Assembly (NCBI GenBank): GCA_024114885.1
Contig: CP099423.1
Location: 2,604,001 to 2,668,000, forward strand
DNA from: Septoria linicola
Lineage: Eukaryota > Ascomycota > Dothideomycetes > Mycosphaerellales > Mycosphaerellaceae
Direction of reading: 5' to 3'
Length of the DNA stretch: 64,000 nucleotides
A program made the translations under genes and the position numbers. The notes under the pieces are model-generated. The model did not search any database, was not told where the DNA came from, and saw only the letters and a list, made by a program, of their open reading frames with translations. Positions 10,084 to 19,285 of this stretch are shown one piece after another (the first letter of the stretch is position 1; every line of letters starts with the position of its first letter).

Positions 10084-11263
10084 CTACTGCTTCGGCACTA
10101 GAGCGAACTCTCCAACCAGCACAGGCAGCAAAGCCGAAGATGAGCACTCCAATCTTGCAGTGAAAGGCACGCTGAGACCGAGCCCATCCGATGTAGTGCC
10201 TGCATCCCCAACCTGGAAGGTTGCCACGTTGTATGGACCTTTTGGCCGGTGGGCTGCCAAAACTTCCAAATTTGCCCTTGATACTTTCTCCTGATCTCCT
10301 GAGCTCCACTCGCCAGTACCAACTCTGTACCGGAAAGTACAATCTGCAGATCCCGTAATGATAGGAGCGATGGAGTAGCTCGGCTCGTATGCTGTCCCAG
10401 GGCACATTTTGAGTGCTGTCGTGACTTCTGCAAATTTTACAGAATGACAATGCGCCATTATTGACACCAACAAATGTCTGATGGGAGACGAAGTCATCGC
10501 CCGATGCGACTGGGGTTCCTGAGCTGGATGACCATGGATTACCAAATCCTTGAACGGGTGCGCACTTGTCGGCTGGCGAGATGAGGCATTGTCGGCGCAG
10601 GCAGTGGCTGAAGACGTGTCACGGTGCTGCCCAGCGGGTGGAAGTTGAGACCCAACATGTTGAATTGGGCGGTGGCGATCGTTGGGTTAGTCGCGAACGG
10701 TAGAGCTGCAGGACCTACTGATGGGGCAAGAAGCCCTTCCGCGAGTGGCGAAGATCCCATCGCAACAACTGTCGGAAGTGGATTATCCTCGACACTGTAG
10801 GCTGCGGTGAAGCTCTTCAAATCGCTGGGAATTTCCACCTGGCTCGATGGCAGAGCAGCGCTGTCTGAAGCTTGCACGACAGGCGAGGTGATTACTGCGC
10901 CAGCATCTATCGGCGTGGTTGGCGTGTCTGTCGTGCCAGCGGCCGTTGTTGTGTCTGCGGGGGCATATGACATTTTGACTAGGGCACAGATCTTGTCGAA
11001 GGATTTCAGGCTGCTGTACGATGAAGCACGGAACGCCTTATTGATAGGCGAGCTGTAGGGTAGACAGACTCCCGGTCTTGTGGCATAGCTTTGACACTTC
11101 TCATCTCCTGCACACCTAGTTCCGCATGCTTCTGCTGTCGTCAGGCTGTCGCGGAGCTTACAAAACATGGCAGCTTGAGTTCGATTCTAGAACCACCACG
11201 TCGCTCGGCGGCAAAGGCTGGTGCAAGGAGCGATAACGCGTAGATCGCCTGTAAGTAGGGCAT
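10084..11263 (-). CDS. Secreted PAN-like cysteine-rich protein, exon joins uncertain
   Basis: ATG at 11261-11263 starts a signal peptide (MPYLQAIYALSLLAPAFA). In a second frame comes a PAN/Apple-like segment (CKLRDSLTTAEACGTRC, then EKCQSYATRPGVCLPYSSP and SFDKIC), followed by a long Pro/Ser/Thr/Ala-rich linker (about 10,640-10,990). In a third frame lies CLISPADKCAPVQGFGNPW, and a 40-bp intron (GTGTCA..TTGCAG, about 10,434-10,473) joins in phase to a C-terminal domain (ALKMCPGTAYEPSYS, ADCTFRYRVGTGEW, TARLECSSS) ending TAG at 10084-10086. This layout (signal peptide, PAN-like cysteines, low-complexity linker, beta-rich extracellular domain) is common in fungal cell-surface proteins. The signal-peptide to PAN join and the linker to third-segment join cannot be made with normal introns, so the gene may be frameshifted or have short unseen introns. 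No enzyme activity is implied. Confidence 0.5.
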
Positions 11264-11779
11264 CGCGAGGGAGTGGAGTGTGTGTAGTAAAGGGGTGCGG
11301 AGGGCGCGCCGGTTGCTTGAAAGCAAACATGACCTGTTAAGTGTGCATCTCCTGCACGCTGCACACTCTACCAATAGCCACTCTGGAAGAGTTCAGGGTA
11401 TACTGCAACGGCGGCGAGGCGCCCTCAAGATGCGCTCTGACCAGGTGCAAAGTCGAGAGGGTCCAAAACGAAGCAGGTTGTTCGACTGAGGAAGCAGGGC
11501 GAGACTTTCGGAAGCACCAGAGTACATGCCTGGTGCAGACGAGCGTTTAAACGCCGAGTAATAGCCTAAGGGATCTGCGACACGAGGATGAATGCTGTGG
11601 CAGTGGGTTGTGCTTGTGGAATGCCAGTGATAATCGCTTGGTACCTTCGTGAATGCCGGCAGGCTCGCGTAGACTATCATAGTATGGAGCTCCGGCAGTC
11701 GGTGAACCTTGCACCACCAACACCAACGCTAGAAGACAGCATCACTCGTCAGAAGATCCTCATCGGCCTTTACTCTCCA
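11264..11779. other. Intergenic region, no supported gene
   Basis: Lies between the start of the PAN-like gene (-) and the stop of rfc2 (-). No frame with domain or splice support. Confidence 0.5.
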
Positions 11780-13074
11780 CTATTGGTCGCCACCAAGGAT
11801 GCCAGCAATGCGTAAGCAGAGGTCCAGCACAGTCAGATGCTCGTCGCTTCCATCTACCAGCCTCTTGTCCACTTCGGAGAAGACGAGCATCAGCTTGTTC
11901 TTCGCGGCATCACCTGTGACTTCGTTGGACAGGACGATCTTCTCGTACAGCTGTGTCACGATCTGGCTTGCCGACCAGCCTTCAGCAACCAGGTCTTCAA
12001 CAGCCTTCGCAATGGGTCCGTATGGTGGTGTTGTTTTCCCCTTGGGCGTGACTGCTGTGATCAGGCGATCGATCGTGGTAATCGGAATGACACCTGCAAT
12101 CTCCTCGATGCTCGCCACCGTGACAGGCTGGGACGACGGTGTTGTAGCTGAGTCGACATCCATGGCATCTGCATCGTCCTCCTCCACTGTCTTCCTCTTT
12201 CGTTTCCCGCCTCTTGCATCTCCTCCTGCTTGAGCTGTGGCACCCACAAGTCTCGCCGCACTCTGCAAGAACGTGATAGCCTTTCGCAAGTCTCCTTCGC
12301 TGCATCTCAATAATGTGTCCACCACTCCATCCTCCAGCTTGACGTGCTCCAGCTTCGCGATGTCTGCTATGCGCTTTCCTGCATTGCTCTCGTCCAGACT
12401 CTTGAATCGAAACTTCGAACACCTGGAAGCAAGAGGATCGATGATTCGTGTCACGTAGTTGCAAACCAAGCAGAACCGTGTGATTTTGGAATATGTCTCC
12501 ATCGTTCGTCGTAGCGCACTCTGTGCATCCTGTGTCATTGAGTCTGCTTCATCGAGAATAATGATCTTGTACGGCGGACAAGGATACTTCTTGCGGTATT
12601 CTTGTCCTGCCGGCCCTGAAGGTGAATTGCTGAGTTGCATGCGGGCAAAGTCCTTGACCTTTTCTCTGACAATGCTGATGCCGCGCTCGTCGGAAGCGTT
12701 GAGCTCAAGTACGCGAGACTTGACCAAGTCGGGGCCGTACAACTGTTTGGCGAGAGCGAGCACGGTGCTGGTCTTTCCCGTTCCGGGAGGGCCATAGAAC
12801 AGCATGTGAGGCAGATTGGCAGATTGGAGTGTGCGGCGAAGGACGGTGACGGTGTGATCTTGAGCGGCGACATCGTCAAGAGATTTCGGTCGGCTGCAGG
12901 CAGACAGAGTTAGCGGAGGAGAATGAAGAGCAGACGCTGTTCAGGCACATACTACTTCTCGACCCATGGCTGTAGCCGGTTGTCTTCTTTGGGCTTGTCG
13001 TCTTTGGAGGATGATGAAGCTGCTGCCGCTTTTGCAGCTGCCTGTCGCGCTCGATTATCGAAGAAGGAGTTCAT
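11780..13074 (-). CDS. rfc2: Replication factor C subunit 2 (clamp loader)
   Basis: AAA+ subunit of the RFC clamp loader that opens PCNA onto primed DNA in the nucleus. Two exons: 13074-12953, then a 59-bp intron (12894-12952, GTATGTG..CTGCAG) within a Tyr codon, then 12893-11780; 411 residues. The N-terminus is MNSFFDNRARQAAAK with an Ala/Ser tract, followed by the RFC box WVEKYRPKSLDDVAAQDH. Walker A is GPPGTGKTST, Walker B IIILDEADSM, the SRC arginine-finger motif LASRCSKFRF, and sensor region CSEGDLRKAITFLQSA. The C-terminal collar domain is intact (VDKRLVDGSDEHLTVLDL). Similarity is closest to the human RFC4 / S. cerevisiae Rfc2 branch. An insert between the ATPase and collar domains (GGKRKRKTVEEDDADAMD) resembles a nuclear localisation signal. 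The upstream gene is divergent, with 350 bp shared. Confidence 0.95.
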
Positions 13075-13424
13075 CGTGGGTGAATGAGTGTTTATGGAGG
13101 AGATGGAGAATGGATGACCAGAGCGGACAGCACAGCACTCGCAATGTCGTCTTCGATACTTCGCGTGTCGCGACTTCCACTTCCGAAGGACGACGCGTCG
13201 AGGAGTGCGCCTTCCCTGTCATCAATATTTAGCGCGCTTTCCCGTGGATGTAAGCCGCCACGCGACAGCCGCTCCTTCCTAGCTCGTCTCACGCCTACAA
13301 CATCTCAACTCTCTCTTCGTCGACGCGCGATGCTGCTTCGATAGCCTTCACCTCGACTTCTTCATCGACTCACACTCGCTCAAATGATGCGCGACGACTC
13401 TTTCCGCATTACATGTAGCACGCT
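13075..13424. promoter_or_regulatory. Shared divergent promoter region rfc2 / DUF1746 gene
   Basis: A 350-bp spacer between the two divergent start codons must contain both promoters and 5' leaders. It is pyrimidine-rich on the plus strand near 13,270-13,400, as fungal promoters often are. An MluI-box-like ACGCGT motif (cell-cycle MBF sites) occurs near 13,193 and related GACGCG near 13,321, which would suit a replication gene; this link is inference from family knowledge. Confidence 0.4.
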
Positions 13425-14477
13425 ATGAACGATGGCGCTACTTCCTCTGCCGCCGCAGCACCTCTGCAACATAGTCCCGCCCACCAACAGGATGCACTAC
13501 CATTCGATCACGATGAGCCACTCACCGCTATTCAGCTAGCAAATCGACAGAAGAAGACCCGCGAGAATTTCCAACGAAAACGAATCGAGTTGCTAGACGA
13601 TTTGCTCCGCAATGTGGACATGCTCGTTTATGCCGAGCTGAGTGCCGTCTACTACTTGGAGTATGTCCGGTCCTGCGATTCGTGAAGACTCATGAGCACA
13701 TGCTGACAGTTTGAAAGCTGCCGCACTTTCCTCTTCTCCCTGCGAGCAGTGGTGCAGTTCTATCATCTCACTCCCAAACCGCTCATCTTCTCCAGAGTTC
13801 GGAGCAACCACTCGCTCGGCATCATCATCGGCAGCAACTTGCTATGCATCTTGCTGCACTGCTTCTTCGCCGCGCCTTCAGCAGGCGAGATCACAAGAGG
13901 TTACCTGCATGGCGGTCTAATCATGGACTTCATCGGCCAGAGAGGTGCCTCCAATAGACTGTACTTGGTCTTGCTCGACCTTCTCGTCCTTGCACTTCAG
14001 CTGGTGCATCTGTCGGCCTTTACCTTGTGGCAGAGACTGAGAGATGGCCTGGCCGGAACAGTCACAAGACCTGCTTCCATCCCTGCTGCTAGGCCGGCAC
14101 AGACGGTCGAGGACGAGGAGCGAGGGGTTCGCCGATCTGTAGAGCAAGCACGAGCGGAGGACATTGAGATGCAGAGTCTCACATTGGGAGGGACAACGCG
14201 CACAGGACTTGGCGATACAGCAGGTGCTGAGACAGACGATAGCACGGGATCCGAGGGTGCTGCGGGCGATTTCTTCCAACCTCGCCAGACCGATGCCCAC
14301 ATCTTCGATGCCTTCAACTCTGGACAAATGGTCATCGCAGATCTGGACCTCGCGCAGACGGTGAAGGAACACATCGTGCTGGCTCAGACCAAACGGATCA
14401 GCGACGAGAACAATGCAGAGAATACACGACTGATCAGGCAGAGGCTGATGCAGAGGCTGTGGTCGAGGATACAGTGA
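13425..14477 (+). CDS. DUF1746 membrane protein, Dsc4-like
   Basis: Two exons: 13425-13660 and 13718-14477; the 57-bp intron (GTATGT..TTGAAAG, CTGAC branch) splits an Asp codon; 331 residues. The N-terminus is low complexity, then RKRIELLDDLLRNVDMLVYAELSAVYYLD leads into CRTFLFSLRAVVQFYHLTP. Hydrophobic segments follow at SLGIIIGSNLLCILLHCFF and at LYLVLLDLLVLALQLVHLSAF, with GYLHGGLIMDFIGQRG between them. This order matches the fungal DUF1746 domain; from memory of the family, the fission yeast Golgi Dsc E3 ligase subunit Dsc4 carries it, where it supports SREBP cleavage and membrane-protein quality control. The C-terminal 150 residues are polar and acidic, ending in a charged helix (RLIRQRLMQRLWSRIQ). 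An acceptor at the earlier ACAG (about 13,709) would put exon 2 out of frame, so AAAG was chosen. It is the last intact gene before the repeat block. Confidence 0.82.
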
Positions 14478-14616
14478 GAAGGCATGGCCTGGTCATGCGA
14501 CACAATTTTCAAGAAGCCTGACAGTCAAGACACTATCTACAGAAAGCTGGACAGTGAACACACAATCAGTAAAGCTCACGGGGCCCCGCTCAGAGTAGCA
14601 TTCAGATGTGCAGCTC
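14478..14616. other. Transition between gene space and repeat block
   Basis: Still contains normal CA and TG dinucleotides. Immediately after about 14,617 the sequence matches the tail repeat seen elsewhere and composition collapses into TpA-rich, CpA-poor DNA. Confidence 0.6.
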
Positions 14617-14831
14617 CTGGCCACTATGCTCTAAAGCTCTTCCTCGAGGTGTAATGGTCAGCCCTAAACTCTAACTAAAGCACTTCCTAATCGAGTATTC
14701 TACTCTACCTTCTCTATTCTACCTCTCCTCTACGCGCCCTCTCCTACTTTGTACTCTACGTTCTACTCTACCCTAAACTATTATACCTCTCCTCTACCTA
14801 CTCTTTTCTACTTTATACTACGCGTTCTACT
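14617..14831 (+). repeat. Tail module copy 1 (euchromatin-side edge)
   Basis: Starts ccactatgctctaaagctct and runs into CT-rich 64-bp-type repeat units. The same start recurs at 18,824 and 46,730. This copy keeps CpA/TpG where the others have TpA (gaggtgtaatgg here, gaggtataatag there), so it is the least RIP-mutated one. It forms the exact edge of the repeat block. Confidence 0.75.
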
Positions 14832-15622
14832 CTAGAGAATATCTTCGAGTTTAGGCTTAGATATTCCTAGGTACTTCTTATTAAGAAATATATATCTCTA
14901 TACTCTACGTATATAGAGCTCTTAAACGTACTCTTCTATTTGTCTCTACGATATAGTATTATTATATAACTACGTCGCGTAGTTAGTAGCTTTTAGCGTC
15001 GTAATTAGGTCTAAGTATAATAAAGAGTCGATTACGCTCTAGAATAATATAGTAACGTCGTATACTAGATACTTCTTAATAAGAAATATATATCTCTATA
15101 CTCTACGTATATAGAGCTCTTAAACGTACTCTTCTATTTATCTCTACGACGTAGTATTATTATATAACTACGTCGCGTAGTTAGTAGCTTTTAGCGTCGT
15201 AATTAGGTCTAAGTATAATAAAGAGTTAATTACGCTCTAGAATAATATAGTAACGTCGTATACTAGATACTTCTTATTAAGAAATATATATCTCTATACT
15301 CTATATATATAGAGCTCTTAAATATACTCTTCTATTTATCTCTATAACGTAGTATTATTATATAACTACGTTACGTAGTCGGTAGCTATTAGCGTCGTAA
15401 TTAGATCTAAGTATAATAAAGAGTCGATTACGCTCTAGAATAATATAGTAACGTTATATACTAGATACTTCTTATTAAGAAATATATATCTCTAGACTCT
15501 ATATATATAGAGCTCTTAAATATACTCTTCTATTTATCTCTACGACGTAGTATTATTATATAATTAAGTCGCGTAGTTAGTAGCTTTTAGTATCGTAATT
15601 AGGTCTAAGTATAATAAAGAGT
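14832..15622 (+). repeat. 198-bp tandem repeat array, copy 1 (four units)
   Basis: Begins at the head junction (tctagagaatatcttcg) and contains four units marked by tacttcttattaagaaata at 14,872, 15,070, 15,268 and 15,466, an exact 198-bp period. Each unit has tatagagctcttaaa, a CG-rich inverted patch (ctacgtcgcgtagtt) and aagtataataaagagtc. No coding frame. Confidence 0.9.
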
Positions 15623-15760
15623 CTAGGTATAATAAAGAGCTTAGCTATAATAAATAGCCTAGCTATAATAAAGCGCTTAGCTATAATAAGGAGGCTAGCT
15701 ATAATAAAGAGTCTAGTTATAATAAAGAGCCTAGCTATAATAAAGAGGCTTAACTTATAA
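15600..15760 (+). repeat. 18-19 bp tandem repeats
   Basis: About eight imperfect units of ctagctataataaagagc follow the 198-bp array directly. The same transition recurs at about 23,005-23,155, so it is an ancestral part of the head module. Confidence 0.8.
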
Positions 15761-15803
15761 GAGCCTTTATTTAGAAGATAATCTCTAGTAGATTAGGAGA
15801 AGT

Positions 15804-15855
15804 AGAATACTTAGCTAGCTAGTAATTAAAACTCCTACTAGCTAGTAGAGTATTC
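15804..15855. repeat. Palindromic hairpin module
   Basis: Arms agaatacttagctagctag.. and ..ctagctagtagagtattct form a 21-bp nearly perfect stem with an 11-bp loop. An equivalent lies at about 23,214-23,265 in the second head copy. Confidence 0.7.
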
Positions 15856-17577
15856 TATATTCTTCTTAGTACTATAAGTAGCTACTCTATATACTTTAAT
15901 TAGCCTCTAATACTACCTATACGCCTCTTATAGTAATAGTAAAATTCTCTTAAATCTAGCTATATTACTATCTATATTTTCTTTTAGGAAGTTAAGATCG
16001 TATTCTAACTACTATCTTTAAGATATAATATTATTCTAATATATCTTTAAAACATAGTCGTCTATTATCTTCTAATATCGTAGCTAAAGTAGTATATATA
16101 TATATTAAGAGCGCGACTAGAAACGATAGCGATAGTTACGTTTATAGTATATTATATAGAATAGTACTTTAGCTATAACTATCTATTAGTAATAATAAGA
16201 TAATCTTATTATCTACTATCTTAATATAATTATAGAGTAACTAACTCCTACTCTACTATCTCTCTAACTCTATATTCTAGATATTCTACTTTCTAATAAT
16301 CTTAATAATATATAGCTTTTAGAAGGCGCTCTTTCTATTAATAACTATAATAATCTCTACGATAGTAAAATATCTAATAAATATAGAGTAGATCTTTAGT
16401 CTAACTTACTAGAAGTACTAGACCTACCTATAGTAGACTCTTCTCTAAGAGATATTAAAGAACTCTTATATTATTCGATTTCTATATCTAGTAGAGCTAG
16501 TAGTATACTACTAACTCGAGACTCTACTAATATATCTTCTTCTATAGACTCTTTATAGGTTCGAATAGCTAAGTTCGATAATACTATTATAACGTAGTAG
16601 GCGTCCCTATACCTAGTAGGTAGGCCTATAGTAGCTACTACTACCTATATATATAAGGACGATTTTCGAGCTTACTATAGAGGTTATAGATAATTATCCT
16701 TTATACTACTACTACTAAGGTTAGAGAGGACTACTTAGGTTACTACTTAAGGATTATATAATATAGTATTATTTAACTACTTATTCTACTTCCTACCTAT
16801 CTTCTACTAGCGCCGCTACTACGCGATCCTAATAGGCTTATAGCCTATATAGCCTACTATAGCTACCGACGTATACCTCTACGACGAGGCGCTATAGGTA
16901 CGCTACTAATCTACCTACTATACCTACTACTAACTACTACGTAGAGCTATCGCTCGACTCTAGCTCTACGACCTATATATAGACTTATATACTACTACCT
17001 CTAGGTTAGTTATAGGTTTACGTACTATACTATCGTAAGCTCTAGCGTCGTAAGCTCTAGCGACTAGTTACTAGAGAATAGTAAAGCTATATATTATACT
17101 TATTCTATTAGTATACTAGATAGAGAGAATAAACTAGAAGACGAAAATATAGAAGACTATATTAATAACTAGGACTATACTAATAAATAGAATCGTACTA
17201 ATAACTATAACTATACTAATAACTAGAATCGTACTAACGACTAGGACTACGCTAACGACTAGAACTATATTAACGACTAGAACTACGCTAACGACTAGGA
17301 CTATACTAACGACTAGAACTATACTAATAACTAGGACTACGCTAACGACTAGAACTACGCTAACGAGTAGAATTATACTAACGACTAGAATTATACTAAC
17401 GACTAGGACTAGCCTAATAGCCTAGGTCGTTTTAACGACTAAGATATAACCTACTAACCTAACGATAAAGCTAGAAACTATAATTAGTTAGGTAGTAATA
17501 ATAGTAAGAGTAGTAAAGTTAATAACGATAGCGATAGTAGTAACGTATTATAAGACCTATATAAGTATATAGCTAAT
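15856..17577 (+). pseudogene. Unit 1 copy of large ORF relic, 5' part, truncated
   Basis: Homologous over its length to about 23,266-24,420. It includes an 18-bp coding repeat (units of ctaacgactaggactacg, 17,190-17,415) that would encode an Asn-Asp-(Trp/Gln)-Asp-Tyr-Ala type repeat but now has TAG in each unit. The relic stops at a partial Gypsy LTR at 17,578, so everything encoded downstream in the second copy is missing. A 441-bp insertion splits it (16,588-17,028). Confidence 0.6.
16588..17028. mobile_element. 441-bp insertion with ACTAT flanks, unclassified
   Basis: Present in unit 1 but absent from the homologous position in unit 3 (about 23,990). It is flanked by ACTAT (16,583-16,587 and 17,029-17,033), consistent with a 5-bp target-site duplication. 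No obvious terminal inverted repeats and no open frame. It could be a SINE-like or other non-autonomous element. Confidence 0.6.
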
Positions 17578-17640
17578 AGTAAGGTAAAGGCCTACCTATA
17601 TACTATACTTAGTAGCTTTAGTATAAAAGTAAGATAGTAG
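17578..17640 (+). repeat. Partial Gypsy LTR
   Basis: Matches the first about 63 bases of the 278-bp LTR at 27,336 and 40,290 (gtaaggtaaaggcctaccta, then taaaagtaagatagtag), then diverges abruptly. A truncated LTR relic marking a rearrangement breakpoint. Confidence 0.7.
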
Positions 17641-17949
17641 TAGATATCGGAATAGGTAGGCCGAAATAGATTAGTATATAGGTTAGGCTAGGTCTTAGCC
17701 TACCTATAGAAGATAGTAATAGGTATAGTATAAATACCTACTCTATACTTAGATAGGTTAAGTAAATAAAAAATAGATATAATATAGGTTTTAAGTATAA
17801 CTACGAAGAAGAATTATTCTAGTTAGTATTAACTATAAAAGGAAGTATATAATAGAGTAGTAAAGATAGAGAGAGAGATAATAGTAATAAGTAGAATAGA
17901 TAGGCTAATCTAACGTCGACTTAAGTTTATAATATATATAGTTAGTAGA

Positions 17950-18800
17950 CGTAGTTAGTAGCTACGTTCTAGCTCTTAAAGCTTCTCTATAGAGCGTATT
18001 ACGCTTTTACGTACTTCGACGCTATAATTTATCTATCTTTATAACCTCTTTATTATTACTAATACTATTAAACTTTAAAAGAGCCTTAATTTCGTTTTTA
18101 ACCTTCTTATTCTACTCTATAACTATATCTATCTAATTATAAGTAAGTTCTAAATTAGGATAAAGAGTAGATACTTCTATAGTAAGTACTACTCTTATAT
18201 TATACTTATAATCGCGATATCGATATCGTAATAGTATAATATACGTAAAGATATCTAGATTATATATCTAATTATAGTAGTTCTAATAATATATAATACT
18301 AAAATCTCGTTCGTATCTAGTATCTACTACTAGAATATATAGAATATCCTAGGCTATTTTCGATATAGTAGAGAATATATTAGTAAGAGCTAGCTATATA
18401 TCTATAGGATCTATTCTATCTATATATAAGAAGTCTACTTTCTAATAGCGCTCTAGTTCGTTATTAGGCTCGACTAAAGAGGCTACGTCTAGTACTAGTT
18501 AAGCTTTATTATCGTCGCTATCGATCCTTATAGTAAAGAAGGTTAAGAAGCTTTATATATCTCGAGGCTACTATTTCGAAGCTTATATAGTACTAGATAA
18601 AGCTTTATAATACTTTAACTACTCTATACGTAATTTGCTCTAGTAGAGATCTTCTAAACTATCGTTATCGAAAGCGCCTCGCTTCTAGAATATACTCTTA
18701 ATCGTAGAGTATAGTAGTACTACTATACTATAGTAGTTCTCGAACCGTTACTAGGTCTATTAGTAATATTAAAAGAGCTTAGTATATACTTTATCTAATA
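17950..18800 (-). pseudogene. hAT-family transposase relic
   Basis: Read on the minus strand, about 18,290-18,480 gives a degraded hAT C-terminal dimerisation region: LERY, then DPID, LALTNIFSTISKIA and DILYILVVDTRYERDFS. The order fits the family pattern of LExY, dP(I/L)xWW, fPxLsxmArDxLsIP and ERvFS. Upstream on that strand (18,480-18,780) there are charged helical stretches but no clean frame. In-frame stops and Cys/His/Trp losses are those expected from RIP. Limits are approximate and no terminal inverted repeats were found. Family call from motif order only. Confidence 0.5.
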
Positions 18801-18823
18801 TCTTATAGAGTAAGACCTTCTAA

Positions 18824-19084
18824 GCCTAGCTACTATACTCTAAAGCTCTTTCTCGAGGTATAATAGTTAGCTATAAACTCTAACTAAAGTACTTCCTAAT
18901 CGAGTATTCTACTCTACTTTCTCTATTCTACCTCTTCTCTACGCGCTCTTTCCTACTTTACTCTACGCGCTCTACTCTACTCTATTCTATTCTACCTCTC
19001 CTCTATACGCTTTTTTCTACCTTACTCTAACTCTATCTAGAATAACCTACGATAACTCGTAGTAACTCGCTAACTAACTACTAA
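18824..19084 (+). repeat. Tail module copy 2
   Basis: Starts cctagctactatactctaaa and repeats the 14,617 module with RIP changes, including short CT-rich 64-bp-type units, and ends where the next head module (tctagaggatatcttta) begins at 19,085. This is a tail-to-head junction between tandem composite units. Confidence 0.75.
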
Positions 19085-19285
19085 CTCTAGAGGATATCTT
19101 TAGGTTTAGGCTTAGATATTCCTAGGTACTTCTTATTAAGAAATATATATCTCTATACTCTACGTATATAGAGCTCTTAAACGTACTCTTCTATTTGTCT
19201 CTACGACGTAGTATTATTATATAACTACGTCGCGTAGTCGGTAGCTTTTAGCGTCGTAATTAGATCTAAGTATAATAAAGAGTCG
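19085..19285 (+). repeat. Head module copy 2, one 198-bp unit
   Basis: A single 198-bp unit (marker at 19,128) interrupted at 19,286 by the LTR of a Copia-type element. Confidence 0.8.

Noticed and set aside
14690..14830. Telomere or telomere-proximal simple repeat
   Set aside because: Units are 64-bp CT-rich repeats, not TTAGGG/CCCTAA; no telomeric hexamer runs seen anywhere in the window.
17190..17415. Short regular repeats resembling a CRISPR array
   Set aside because: An 18-bp head-to-tail coding repeat without spacers in a eukaryotic repeat relic.
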